From assembly GCF_050433225.1 (NCBI RefSeq), contig NZ_JBNPXQ010000005.1, forward strand, positions 186,001 to 250,000: a DNA stretch of 64,000 nucleotides. Reading direction: 5' to 3'. Both the position numbers and the translations under genes were made by a program. Positions 51,826 through 61,445 of this stretch are shown piece by piece (within the stretch, counting starts at the first letter, position 1; each line of letters begins with the position of its first letter). The stretch comes from Sphingomonas_D zeicaulis (GTDB lineage Bacteria; Pseudomonadota; Alphaproteobacteria; Sphingomonadales; Sphingomonadaceae). The notes beneath the pieces are model-generated. The model was not told the DNA's origin. It did no database searches and was given only the letters and a program-made list of their open reading frames with translations.

Positions 51826-54813
51826 TCAGAACTTGAAACGGACGCCTGCCCGGTAGGTGCGACCGAGTTGATCATAAAGCGCGGGATTGCTGAAGATGGT
51901 CGAACGCGCCGGATCGCGGTCGAACAGATTATCCACCTTGAAATAGGCCGTCACCTGCTCGGTGAGATTATAGGTGCCGCCGATGTCGAGATAGAATGCG
52001 CCTGGCATGAAGTTGTTGTCGATCGTCGGGCGGTTGGCCGTGGACGCCGGGCAGTCGCCGGGCTGGCAAACGACATATTGGTTGCCGAACGTGCCGTCGG
52101 TGAACCAACGTTCCTGCACGAGCAGCGAAAAGTCGTCATTCTCATAGCTCTGGACCGCCAGCCACTTCCAGTCGGGCGTGTTTCCGTTGTTCACACCGGC
52201 CGAGTCGAGGGGAATCGTGCCCGGCAAGCCGGTGTCCGTCACGAACTTGCGGACATGGGTCGCCAGCACCCGCACCGTGAAGTTACCCGGCAGCCCCAGC
52301 GGCCGCTGCCAGCGATAGCTTGCCTCGATGTCGAAGCCTTCGGTGTCGATCTCAGCCAGGTTGAAGGCCTGAACGTTGATGAAGTTCGGCCCGCCGGTAT
52401 TGTTGAGATTGAAGGCGTTGCAGGTTTCCGGAAGGACGTTCTGGAAGCAAAGCTGCACGATGTCCGCCGGCGCGATGCTGGAGATGACATCCTTGATCTT
52501 GAGTGTGTAGTAGTCGAACGACAGGCTGAGACCCGGCATCCACGACGGGCTGACCAGCGCGATACCCGCCGTCGTGTTCCGCGCCAGTTCCGGGGTAAGG
52601 TTGGTGTTGCCGATCGTGTTCTGGATGACCAGAACGTTGGTGTTGCGGAACGGATCGAAGAAGTTCGGCAGCGTCGTCGTGACCGGCGCCGCGAAGAGTT
52701 CGGACAGGTTCGGTGCGCGCACGTCACGCGATGTCACGCCGCGGATGCGGAGGCCGTCAATCGGTAGGTCCCAGGTGCCGCCGACCTTCCAGGCCCAGAC
52801 CGTGCCGGAAGTCGTGTAATCGGTCACGCGAACCGCGCCATTGATGTTCGCGCGTCCCAAGCTGTCCGAGTTCAGGATCGGCAGATTGGCTTCGAAGAAC
52901 GCCTCCTTCACGCTGTAAGCGCCGCGGCCGTTCTTGTAATTGCCCGCATACCAGTTGTTGCCCCCGGGGATCAGCAGGGGATCCTCGGGATAATCGGTGT
53001 TTGCCGGTGTCGCCGCGAAGCCCGCGCCATACGGGTCCGCCCGCACGGTGTAGAATTCGTGACGATACTCGCCACCGAACGCGATCGACAGCGGTCCGGC
53101 CCATAGATCCACGGGCGCTCCGGAGAAGTTGACGCTGACCACGTCCTGCGTCTGGCGCGTTCTCTGATACGGCCCGTTATCGGGCATGATGTAGCGCAGC
53201 GCCGCTTCCGATGGATTGCCGCCAAAGATGTTGAGCGGCTGGCAGCCATTGGCACGGGCGGTGGCGCTGCGGCAAACGATGGCTCCGTCCAGCGTCACTG
53301 CGTCGATCGCCTGGTTGAACCGGTTGCTCAGCAGGATGTTGTCGACGTCGATATCGGTGTAGTTGGTGCCGTGCTGGTAATAGGCATCGTAGTTCCAGTC
53401 GGTGCCGGCCAAAGCGAACTCACCCTTGGCGCCGACGACCCCGCGATACTGGCGGCGGTCGGTATGTACCCTGGTGTTCCCGAGCGCCGCGTTGCTCGTG
53501 CCGAACTGGAAGCTCGTGATGCCCGCGGTCGCGCACGCTGCCTGCACCGAACCGGGAACGAACGGGTTAGAGCATTGCATTGTCAGGTTCGGCCGGTTCT
53601 GGCCGTTCACGGGCTGGTTGCTGGTTTTCACCTGGCCGAAGTTGAACGACACATAAAGCTCGTTCTTGTCGGCAAAATCGAAGCCCACGCGGCCGTAGCC
53701 GTTCAAACGCTCGATGCTCGACTTCAACGATCGACCGGCATCCACGTTACCGGAAAGGTCGCCGCCAAGGCAGAAGCCGGGGAAGCAGCCTGAGACGGTG
53801 CCGGACGCATTCCGCGACGGTACCCCATTCGATCCGTACTGGAATTGGAACGGGCTGCCGTTCTGGTCGAAGGCGATGCCCTGGAGGGGGCCGGCGGTGA
53901 TCAGGCCGTATTTCGCAAAGGTGATCGACTGCGCGAAGTCGCGGACGATATATTGCGGCGAGCCATCATTCAGAACGCCGCGATTGATGAGCGTCGTCTG
54001 GCGGAACCAGTCTCTGCCGCCTGCGAGTTCGGTGCCAAATTCGCCCCCACCAACGCCATCCTCGTTATCATATTCGCCGCTGACGACCACGTGCAGCCGA
54101 TTGTCGAGGAAGCTCTTGCCGGCCGCGAGCTGAACCAGCACTTGTTCATCGTCGCCATAACGGGTGATGCCGCCCTGGACGTTGCCCTTGATGCCTTCAA
54201 AACGCGTGTCAGTGATGAAGTTCACCACACCGCCGACCGCGTCTGATCCGTAGGAGGCCGATGCGCCGCCATTGACGACGTCGACGCGACGGACGAGCAA
54301 CTGCGGAAACAGGCTGATGTCGGGCACGCCGGTGACGTTGGCGCCCACGATGCGCTGGCCGTCGAGCAGCGTCAGAGTTCGAATGGCGCCCACGCCGCGG
54401 AGCGAGAAGGAACTCAACCCCTGCTGGCCGCTCGACGTGCTGAAGGTGTTGACCGATGTGCCGGACGACCCTTGGAGCGACGGCAACTGAGCGATCGTCG
54501 TGAAGATGTTCGGCTGCGCATTGGCGGCGATGTCCGCTTCGCCGATCACGGTGGTCGGTGTCGGCGCGTCGAAGCCGCCCGCGGCAATACGCGTACCCGT
54601 GACGACGATATCGCGCTCGGCAGCCTGCGTCGGGCTTGTCTGTGCAACGCTCTGGTCGGCAACGGCCGGCGACTGGGCAGGCGCGGCGGGGTCCGCCGGT
54701 TCCGCCTCCTGCGCATGGGCAACGGCCGGAAGCATACATGCGATGACCGCCGCGAGGCTGGCCGACCGGCTCAGCGAACGCAATTGGTGACGGACTGAAT
54801 TCTTTCCTGACAT
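51826..54813 (-). CDS. TonB-dependent receptor of the GH51 operon
   Basis: The 995-residue receptor has a signal peptide ending AVAHAQ, a Pro/Ala linker and a TonB box (RDIVVTGTRIAAGGFD). Plug landmarks are LLDGQRIVGANVTGVPDISL and GSDAVGGVVNFITDTRFEG. The barrel ends YRAGVRFKF. It is of a different subtype from the receptor at 43632, so the two probably import different oligosaccharides. It is divergent from the MFS/GH43 operon, with the perfect locus palindrome 250 bases upstream of its start. Confidence 0.93.
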   Translation of the reverse strand: MSGKNSVRHQLRSLSRSASLAAVIACMLPAVAHAQEAEPADPAAPAQSPAVADQSVAQTSPTQAAERDIVVTGTRIAAGGFDAPTPTTVIGEADIAANAQPNIFTTIAQLPSLQGSSGTSVNTFSTSSGQQGLSSFSLRGVGAIRTLTLLDGQRIVGANVTGVPDISLFPQLLVRRVDVVNGGASASYGSDAVGGVVNFITDTRFEGIKGNVQGGITRYGDDEQVLVQLAAGKSFLDNRLHVVVSGEYDNEDGVGGGEFGTELAGGRDWFRQTTLINRGVLNDGSPQYIVRDFAQSITFAKYGLITAGPLQGIAFDQNGSPFQFQYGSNGVPSRNASGTVSGCFPGFCLGGDLSGNVDAGRSLKSSIERLNGYGRVGFDFADKNELYVSFNFGQVKTSNQPVNGQNRPNLTMQCSNPFVPGSVQAACATAGITSFQFGTSNAALGNTRVHTDRRQYRGVVGAKGEFALAGTDWNYDAYYQHGTNYTDIDVDNILLSNRFNQAIDAVTLDGAIVCRSATARANGCQPLNIFGGNPSEAALRYIMPDNGPYQRTRQTQDVVSVNFSGAPVDLWAGPLSIAFGGEYRHEFYTVRADPYGAGFAATPANTDYPEDPLLIPGGNNWYAGNYKNGRGAYSVKEAFFEANLPILNSDSLGRANINGAVRVTDYTTSGTVWAWKVGGTWDLPIDGLRIRGVTSRDVRAPNLSELFAAPVTTTLPNFFDPFRNTNVLVIQNTIGNTNLTPELARNTTAGIALVSPSWMPGLSLSFDYYTLKIKDVISSIAPADIVQLCFQNVLPETCNAFNLNNTGGPNFINVQAFNLAEIDTEGFDIEASYRWQRPLGLPGNFTVRVLATHVRKFVTDTGLPGTIPLDSAGVNNGNTPDWKWLAVQSYENDDFSLLVQERWFTDGTFGNQYVVCQPGDCPASTANRPTIDNNFMPGAFYLDIGGTYNLTEQVTAYFKVDNLFDRDPARSTIFSNPALYDQLGRTYRAGVRFKF

Positions 54814-55237
54814 TTCCCTCTCCCTGTTCCCCTAGCGAGGCCGTGCCCTTTCGGCACTGCTCTCAAATCAACTGTCACTCTTAGCGAAGAAACTACTGCA
54901 TGAATCGGGTTGAATCCCGGTAGTTCTATAAAATGTTGCAGACTTGACGTTACCGATACTTTACAAATCCTTTGATGCGCTCAATTAAATTTACGCTTAT
55001 GGATATTCTCTTGAGATGGACTGGCACCAGCGCGATGCACAAAATTTTCAGTCACCGCATGATGATAACGTTATCATTCTCTGCATATGCAGCAAACGGG
55101 GCCTTGTCAATACTCTGACAAATAGGTAGCGTTCGACGACGGCCATCTCCTGTCGGTCAAGCGGCCGCTCTTCTTCATCCTGCGCCTGCGCGATAGGGTA
55201 CCATTCCCTATCCGCTCTGATCACGTTACCGGAGGCA
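54814..55237. other. 424-base divergent control region
   Basis: This is the longest AT-rich gap in the sugar locus. It holds the palindrome at 55063-55076 and presumably the promoters of the TonB/GH51 and MFS/GH43 operons. No gene is visible in it. Confidence 0.6.
55063..55076. promoter_or_regulatory. perfect LacI-type operator palindrome
   Basis: TGATAACGTTATCA is a perfect 14-base palindrome 161 bases before the MFS gene and 250 before the TonB receptor. It is the same motif as at 38713 and 59247. Confidence 0.75.
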
Positions 55238-56488
55238 ATGTTGCGCACCGTTGGCATTCCTGGCCTCAGATGGACCATCATCGCCCTCTTCGTTGGCGCG
55301 ATGATCATCAACTATCTCTCCCGCTCGGTGCTGGGCGTGGCCGCACCCGTCATCCTGACGGAGCAGGGCATCAGCAGCGAACAATATGGGTGGATAACCG
55401 GCGCCTTTCAGATCGGCGTCATGTTCCAGCCGCTCATCGGCTATGTGCTTGACGGCGCTGGTCTGCGGATCGGCTTCGCGCTCTGCGTCACGATCTGGTC
55501 GCTCATCACGATGGCGCACGTCTTCGCGCAGGGCTGGTTCGGCTTCGCCGCATTGCGCGGCGCGCTTGGCCTGGCCGAAGGTTCGGCACAGCCCGCCGGC
55601 CAGAAGCTGATTGCCGAATGGTTCCCGGCGAAGGAGCGCGGCGCCGCCGGTGGCATCTACAACATCGGCGCCTCCTTCGGCGCAGTTTTCGCGCCGCCGC
55701 TGGTGGCGTGGGCGGTGCTGACGCAGAGCTGGCGACTCGCGTTCCTCGTCGCGGGCGGCCTCGGCCTCGTGTGGGTGGTGGTTTGGCTGTGGTGGTACGA
55801 AACGCCGACGCGTCATCGCGCCATCCGTGCCGCGGAGCAGCAGCACATCCTCGATGGGCAGGAAGCGCGACTCGCGGCCACCGCGGAGCGCCCCTCCATC
55901 TTGACAATGCTGAAGCGGCGGGATCTTTGGGGCATCGCCCTCCCCCGCATGCTGGCGGATCCGACGTGGGGCATGCTTTCCTTCTGGATGCCCCTCTACC
56001 TCGCGCGGGAGCGCGGCTTCGATCTGACGCAGATCGCGCTCTTTGCGTGGCTGCCGTTTCTGGCAGCGGATGTCGGTTGCCTGTTCGGCCCGGCCGTCGT
56101 CGCCTTCCTCCAGCGTCGCGGCATCCATCTTGTCGACGCCAGGCGCGGCGCATTCACCCTGGGCGCCGTGATGATGACCGGAATGGCGCTGGTCGGCTGG
56201 GTGACCAACCCCTATGTCGCGATCGCCCTGCTGTGCCTCGGCGGCTTTGCGCACCAGACGCTGTCGGTCACGGTCATCACCATGGCGTCGGACCTGTTTC
56301 GGCGAAACGAGGTGGCGACTGCCACGGGCTTCGCCGGACTGGCGGGCAATCTCGGCGTCCTCGTCTTCTCACTGCTGATCGGCGGGCTCGTCGACAGCGT
56401 CGGCTATGAGCCGTTCTTCATCCTGCTCGGCGTCTTCGATCTCGTCGGCGCCGCCATCCTCTGGACATTGGTTCGCAAGCCAGCATGA
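55238..56488 (+). CDS. MFS sugar/hexuronate-type transporter
   Basis: The 416-residue protein has about 12 membrane segments, starting WTIIALFVGAMIINYLSRSV. The layout is that of the ExuT/anion-cation symporter family (GAFQIGVMFQPLIGYVLDGA; EGSAQPAGQKLIAEWFPAKE). ATG 55238 has GGAGG close upstream. Its stop overlaps the GH43 start as ATGA. Because that GH43 lacks a signal peptide, the transporter probably carries xylo- or arabino-oligosaccharides, or aldouronates, into the cytoplasm for cleavage. Confidence 0.87.
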   Translation: MLRTVGIPGLRWTIIALFVGAMIINYLSRSVLGVAAPVILTEQGISSEQYGWITGAFQIGVMFQPLIGYVLDGAGLRIGFALCVTIWSLITMAHVFAQGWFGFAALRGALGLAEGSAQPAGQKLIAEWFPAKERGAAGGIYNIGASFGAVFAPPLVAWAVLTQSWRLAFLVAGGLGLVWVVVWLWWYETPTRHRAIRAAEQQHILDGQEARLAATAERPSILTMLKRRDLWGIALPRMLADPTWGMLSFWMPLYLARERGFDLTQIALFAWLPFLAADVGCLFGPAVVAFLQRRGIHLVDARRGAFTLGAVMMTGMALVGWVTNPYVAIALLCLGGFAHQTLSVTVITMASDLFRRNEVATATGFAGLAGNLGVLVFSLLIGGLVDSVGYEPFFILLGVFDLVGAAILWTLVRKPA

Positions 56489-58095
56489 CGCACATCCACA
56501 ATCCGATCCTCCGTGGCTTCAATCCCGATCCGTCCATCGTCAGGGTGGGTGAGGATATCTTCATCGCAACATCCACCTTCGAATGGTATCCCGGCGTACA
56601 GATCCATCATTCCCGGGATCTGTTGCATTGGCGTCTCGCCGCGCGGCCGCTGAACCGCGCGGCGCAGTTGGACATGCGGGGCAATCCGGATTCGTGCGGC
56701 GTCTGGGCGCCCGACCTGAGCTATGCGGACGGGCGCTTCTGGTTGATCTACACCGATGTGAAGCGGTACGGCCAGACCACCGTCGATGGCGCCACGGGCG
56801 CCTCCCTGCGCGACTTCCACAATTATCTGGTGACGTGCGAACAGATCGATGGCGTGTGGTCGGATCCCGTCTATCTCAACAGCAGCGGTTTCGACCCCGC
56901 CTTGTTCCACGATGACGACGGTCGCTCATGGCTGCTGAACATGTCGTGGGATCATCGACCAGGTCGGAACCGCTTCGCAGGCATCGTGATCCAGGAAATC
57001 GATCGGGCGTCAGGCCGGCTGGTCGGCACGCCGCAGCAAATCTTCTCGGGCACCGCGCGCGGGTTTACCGAGGGACCTCACCTCTACAAGCGCGACGGCT
57101 GGTATCATCTGCTCGTGGCGGAGGGTGGCACGAACTGGGACCATGCGGTGGTGATGGCGCGCTCGCGATCACTGTTCGGTCCGTATGAGATCCACCCCGA
57201 TGGGGCGGTGCTGACCGCCGCGGGACGGCGCGACGGCGGGCTAACGCGCGCCGGTCACGGCGATCTCGTCGAACTCGCGGATGGCACGACCTGGATGGCT
57301 TATCTTTGCGGTCGCCCGCTGCCCGGGCGAGAGCGCTGCGTGCTCGGACGCGAGACGGCCATTCAGCCGATGCGCTGGGGCGAAGATGGGTGGTTGCGGA
57401 CGGTGGACGGCAGCGGCGATCCCGCGATGACGGCACCTGCGCCGTCGCTACCGCTCCAGCCTTGGCCCGAGCAAGAATGGGATGGATGCTTCGATAACGG
57501 AACGCTGCCGGACGCGTTCCAGTGGCTGCGTACCCCACGGCCCGAGACGCTGTTCAGCCTGTCGGCGCGTCCGGGCCATCTCCGCCTGTTCGGTCGCGAA
57601 ACGATCGGGAGCGCCTTCGAACAGGCGCTCGTGGCCCGACGGCAGACGGAGATGCGCTTTACTGCGACGACCAGCGTAGATTTCGCTTCGACAAGCTTCC
57701 AGCAGGCGGCGGGACTAGTCTGCTACTACAACAGCACCAAATTCTATTATCTCAATGTCACGTTCGATGAAGGTGTCCGTCAGCTACATGTGCTGGCCGC
57801 GCGGCCCGACAGCAGCGGCTGCACCAATGTGGTCGCCGTCACCGCGCTTCCCGATGGCCCCATCGAATTGCGTGTGGATGTCGACGAGGATGTGCTTCGC
57901 TTCGCATGGCGGACCGAAGTGGAAGGCACCTGGACAATGCTCCCCGAGGTCTTAGACGCCAGCATCCTGTCGGACGAGGCGACTCTGCCCGGACTGCCAA
58001 ATTTTACGGGCACGTTCGTGGGGATGGCCTGCCAGGATCTCGCGGGTGCGGGCGCGTTCGCAGACTTTGCGTGGTTCCGCTACCAGGGCCGCTGA
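56485..58095 (+). CDS. xynB: cytoplasmic GH43 beta-xylosidase 4
   Basis: The 536-residue protein has no signal peptide. It begins IHNPILRGFNPDPSIVRVGE (base Asp15); GFDPALFHDDDGRSWLL holds the second Asp and FTEGPHLYKRDGWYHLL the acid Glu. A C-terminal beta-sandwich from ~residue 325 (WDGCFDNGTLPDAFQW) gives the normal XynB length. Translational coupling to the MFS gene means uptake and hydrolysis are matched. It releases xylose from xylo-oligosaccharides inside the cell. The gene name is by family resemblance. Confidence 0.92.
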   Translation: MTHIHNPILRGFNPDPSIVRVGEDIFIATSTFEWYPGVQIHHSRDLLHWRLAARPLNRAAQLDMRGNPDSCGVWAPDLSYADGRFWLIYTDVKRYGQTTVDGATGASLRDFHNYLVTCEQIDGVWSDPVYLNSSGFDPALFHDDDGRSWLLNMSWDHRPGRNRFAGIVIQEIDRASGRLVGTPQQIFSGTARGFTEGPHLYKRDGWYHLLVAEGGTNWDHAVVMARSRSLFGPYEIHPDGAVLTAAGRRDGGLTRAGHGDLVELADGTTWMAYLCGRPLPGRERCVLGRETAIQPMRWGEDGWLRTVDGSGDPAMTAPAPSLPLQPWPEQEWDGCFDNGTLPDAFQWLRTPRPETLFSLSARPGHLRLFGRETIGSAFEQALVARRQTEMRFTATTSVDFASTSFQQAAGLVCYYNSTKFYYLNVTFDEGVRQLHVLAARPDSSGCTNVVAVTALPDGPIELRVDVDEDVLRFAWRTEVEGTWTMLPEVLDASILSDEATLPGLPNFTGTFVGMACQDLAGAGAFADFAWFRYQGR

Positions 58096-58269
58096 GGTCA
58101 CCGCGCTTTCACACGGGTCGGTAGTCCCGAGCATGGGGATCGTTATTGCGTTTCCATGCAGCCGCGCGCCGTGCCTCTCGTCGCCCCAACCGCTGCTACG
58201 GATGGAGCCGAACGCGGCGCCGCCGATCCGGGGGGCTCGCCGCCCGGACCGCCGACGCCGCGGGCATGA

Positions 58270-59226
58270 TCAGCTTGCCGGCGCCAGAAAACCATGCGTG
58301 CCGATCCAGTGCGAGAATGCCTCGAACCAATCCGTGCTGGTGGTCTTCTTCTGATACATCCCGAAGCCGTGACCGCCTTTCTCGTAGTAGTGAAACTCGA
58401 CAGGCCGCTTCGCCGTCTTCCAGCTCTCGATCAATCCGAAACCGCTGTTCGCGAACAGAGGATCGTCGGCGGCAAGTGCAACAAACATCGGTGGGGCGTC
58501 TGCAGGCACCGTAACGGGTGCAAGCGGGCCATAGATGTTGGCAATGAATGCGGGCCTCGCCTCTTTGCCAGCCAGGGTCGTCGCCATCGTCAACATCGCG
58601 CCGGCCGAGAATCCGATCATGCCGATACGGTCAGGGTCGATCCGCCATTTGCCTGCGTTGCGCCGGACCAGCGCAAACGCTGCCCGCGCATCGGCGATTT
58701 GCGGCGCGAGCCCCTTGATTGCATCGTCTGCGTTCATCCTCGGTCGCTGTGCGGCGGTCTTGAACATGTCCTGCATCGACCGTTCGAAGGCAGCCATGTC
58801 ATTGGGCGTCTGGTTGAGACGGTATTTCAGGACAAATGCTGCGACACCTTTCTGGGCGAGCGCTTTGGCGACGTCCCACCCCTCATTCTGCATCGACAAT
58901 GTTCGAAACCCGCCTCCTGGTGCCACGATCACGGCGGCGCCCGTGGCCTTCCCCGGATCCGGGAGGAAGGGCGTCAATGTAGCGACAGTCACGTTGCGCG
59001 CGAACAGGCTGCCATATTGGCTGTGCCAGGATTCTTGGGCCTTGGCATCGGGCAACGCCCCGGTGCCAAGCTCAACCGCGGCCGGCTGGTCGGGGATGGG
59101 TATGGGCGCCATCTTATCGTCTTGCGCGAGAGCCGGGCTGGATAATGCCAACGCCACGGCGCTGCTGAGCAAGATGGTGCGGTTGACCAGCCGGGCGAGA
59201 TCGTGATTTCGAGGTGTGAAGCGCAT
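58270..59226 (-). CDS. exported alpha/beta-hydrolase carbohydrate esterase
   Basis: The 318-residue protein has a signal peptide (NRTILLSSAVALALSSPALA). Family motifs are VIVAPGGGFRTLSMQNEG (oxyanion), IGMIGFSAGAMLTMATTLAG (Ser), ALAADDPLFANSG (Asp) and YEKGGHGFGMYQ (His). ATG 59226 is preferred because GGAGAGGG lies before it; ATG 59241 is in frame upstream. The best family match is the BD-FAE/acetylxylan-esterase-like group. It probably removes acetyl or feruloyl groups from xylo-oligosaccharides in the periplasm. The locus palindrome lies 21 bases upstream. Confidence 0.88.
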   Translation of the reverse strand: MRFTPRNHDLARLVNRTILLSSAVALALSSPALAQDDKMAPIPIPDQPAAVELGTGALPDAKAQESWHSQYGSLFARNVTVATLTPFLPDPGKATGAAVIVAPGGGFRTLSMQNEGWDVAKALAQKGVAAFVLKYRLNQTPNDMAAFERSMQDMFKTAAQRPRMNADDAIKGLAPQIADARAAFALVRRNAGKWRIDPDRIGMIGFSAGAMLTMATTLAGKEARPAFIANIYGPLAPVTVPADAPPMFVALAADDPLFANSGFGLIESWKTAKRPVEFHYYEKGGHGFGMYQKKTTSTDWFEAFSHWIGTHGFLAPAS

Positions 59227-59246
59227 ATCCCTCTCCAACATTATTA

Positions 59247-59260
59247 TGATAACGCTATCA
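59247..59260. promoter_or_regulatory. LacI-type operator at the esterase promoter
   Basis: TGATAACGCTATCA matches the palindrome with one asymmetric pair. It is 21 bases before the esterase start and marks the right end of the predicted regulon. Confidence 0.72.
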
Positions 59261-59639
59261 TATTATCGAATCGAACAGCTATGAGAAGTAGCAGAATCGC
59301 TCACGGAACGGATTTTTCTCCAGCAGTTCAATAATCCCCGTGATGCGTCCGCCGCCGCTGTCAGCCGGCGGACCACGGCGGACCGGAAATGCGCAATCGC
59401 TGCCTTCACCGCAGCGCAATGTCGGCCGCAACCTCAAGCCAGCCGTGCACCGCAGCATGCGCCGCATTGTGTGCGCACGGGCGTGCGACCGCGCGGGATT
59501 GTGGTGCCCCCTTCATCGACATCGCCCGCAAACGGTCCAATAAGTTTTTGAACATAACAGTTGAATATCACCACTGATTAGGTTTACACCCATTTCAGCG
59601 GCGCAAGAGACGCCGTTCGGAGATGGAGAGGAGAGCATC
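59261..59639. other. intergenic, no gene recognised
   Basis: The left two-thirds is GC-rich with no protein-like frame. The last 100 bases turn AT-rich (around 59530-59590) and probably hold the promoter of the S15-family gene. No copy of the locus operator was seen after 59260. Confidence 0.45.
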
Positions 59640-61412
59640 GTGGCGACCCGTCGCTTGCCGTCCGTGCGGCTGCGCATTGCTGCATCCGTTGCTGCCGCCG
59701 GGCTCACGATCACGCCGGTGGTCGGTCAGACGGACCGCATGACAGCCGTCGCCGACGATCCGGCGGTTGTCCGCATTTCTTTCTATCTGCCTGTGCGCGA
59801 CGGAACGCGGCTTGCGGTGAACCTGTACCGCCCCGCCGAGCGCGGCATCATTCGCGACGGCCGTTTTCCGGTGGTGTTCGCCTTCACCCCCTATCGCGCG
59901 CGCTACCGCAAGGATGGGCAGGTTGTGGACCTGATCGACTCGACCACCTTCGGCCTGCGCCAGTTGGTGCATGCCGGCTATGTCGTCGCCACAGCCGATG
60001 TGCGGGGCAAAGGCGCGTCCTTCGGTTCACGGCGCGGTTTCCTCGACCAGACCGAGGCGCGCGACGGCTACGACATCGTCCAGTGGCTCGCGGCCCAGCC
60101 CTTTACTACCGGTAAGGTGGGCATCACCGGCTGCTCCTATCTGGGAGGGAGCGCAATGCTCGTCGCCGGCACCCGGCCGCCGGCGCTCAGAGCGGTGTTC
60201 GCGGCAGCAACCGACCTCGACAAATATGCCTTCGTCCGCAACGGCGGCATCACGGCCCAATTCAACACGCGCCCGGACGAACCGCTCGACGTAGACCTCG
60301 CCAGCGTGCCGGTCGATGCCGACACCGATGGCAGCCTGCTGAAAACGGCGGTCTCGGAACATGCGCGCAACACGCCGATGGCGCCGCTGTGGGCGGGCAT
60401 GCCCTATCGCGACAGCATTTCGCCGCTCACCGGAACGCGTTTCTGGGAAGAGGTTGGCCCGTACACGCATCTGGCGGCGCTGCGCAGCCCGCAACTTGCC
60501 TGGTATCTGTGGAGCAACTGGAACGACGAGCCCACCGAGCAGATCATCAAGGCGGCGGCCAATCTGAACGCGAAGATGATCGTCGGCCCGGGCAGCCATT
60601 GCGAGCCGCCCAAGGTGTTCGACATCGTCGGCGAGCAGCGCCGTTTCTTCGACCATTATCTGAAGGGCATCGATAACGGCATCGACCGCGAGCCTCGCTA
60701 CGCCTGGTGGCGCGAGCAGGGCGAGGGCGGAGCGATGGTCCATCGCGCGACGCTCCCCGGCGTCGGGGTGAAGCGCACCACGCTCTATCTGTCACCGACC
60801 GTCAACGACGCCCCGGCGGCGGTCGATCGCGGCAGCCTTGCGGTTGGTGCGAACGCCGCAAAGGCACTGCCCTTCGCCGCAGACTATGGCGTTGCCACCA
60901 AGGACTATTTCCAGTTCTGGCCGAGCCCGCTCGACGGCAAGGGCGTGACCTTCACCAGCCGCCCGCTCGCTACCGATGCCACGATCGAAGGCTATCCGGT
61001 GCTCACCGTCCGCGCCGCTGCCGATCGGCCCCAGGCCAATCTGTTCGGCTATCTCGAAGAGGTGGACGCCGCCGGCAAGGTGACGATGCTGGCGTTCGGC
61101 CGCCTCGCCTTCAGCCACCGCAAGACCGGCAAGGCGCCCTACGATCATCTCGGGCTGCCCTATCATTCCGGCCGCAAGGCCGATGTCGCGCCGGTCACGC
61201 CCGGCCAGCGGGTCGAGCTTTCCTTCGCGCTGTCCCCCCGCGCCTACACGATCGCTGCAGGCCATCGCCTGCGCGTCACGCTGACCGCTGCCGATCCGCG
61301 CCAGCGCAACCTCGCCGAGATCCGCGACGGCCTCGCCCGCACCCTTACCGTCTACGCCGGGCCCGCCTCGCACATCGACATTCCCTTCACGACACCCGTC
61401 CGCTTTCGCTGA
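59640..61412 (+). CDS. CocE/NonD-type (S15) serine hydrolase
   Basis: The 590-residue protein starts at GTG 59640 after GAGAGGAGAG and has a likely signal peptide (RLRIAASVAAAGLTITPVVG). The catalytic Ser is in GITGCSYLGGSAMLVAG. His probably lies in GPGSHCEPPKVFD. VATADVRGKGASFGSRRGF is the usual Asp-Arg-Gly block, and the C-terminal third is the X-Pro jelly-roll domain. Members include cocaine esterase, cephalosporin acylase and X-Pro dipeptidyl-peptidase. It probably hydrolyses an ester or amide in the periplasm. A TonB receptor follows 33 bases later and may import its substrate. Confidence 0.9.
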   Translation: MATRRLPSVRLRIAASVAAAGLTITPVVGQTDRMTAVADDPAVVRISFYLPVRDGTRLAVNLYRPAERGIIRDGRFPVVFAFTPYRARYRKDGQVVDLIDSTTFGLRQLVHAGYVVATADVRGKGASFGSRRGFLDQTEARDGYDIVQWLAAQPFTTGKVGITGCSYLGGSAMLVAGTRPPALRAVFAAATDLDKYAFVRNGGITAQFNTRPDEPLDVDLASVPVDADTDGSLLKTAVSEHARNTPMAPLWAGMPYRDSISPLTGTRFWEEVGPYTHLAALRSPQLAWYLWSNWNDEPTEQIIKAAANLNAKMIVGPGSHCEPPKVFDIVGEQRRFFDHYLKGIDNGIDREPRYAWWREQGEGGAMVHRATLPGVGVKRTTLYLSPTVNDAPAAVDRGSLAVGANAAKALPFAADYGVATKDYFQFWPSPLDGKGVTFTSRPLATDATIEGYPVLTVRAAADRPQANLFGYLEEVDAAGKVTMLAFGRLAFSHRKTGKAPYDHLGLPYHSGRKADVAPVTPGQRVELSFALSPRAYTIAAGHRLRVTLTAADPRQRNLAEIRDGLARTLTVYAGPASHIDIPFTTPVRFR

Positions 61413-61445
61413 GGCCCTCGCCCCCGCGCACCAAGGAGCCGCATC

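Noticed and set aside
43500..55010. Similar CGCTTATG-containing AT-rich stretches upstream of the two sugar TonB receptors
   Set aside because: Only about 8 bases are shared and the orientation relative to the genes is opposite, so chance is likely.
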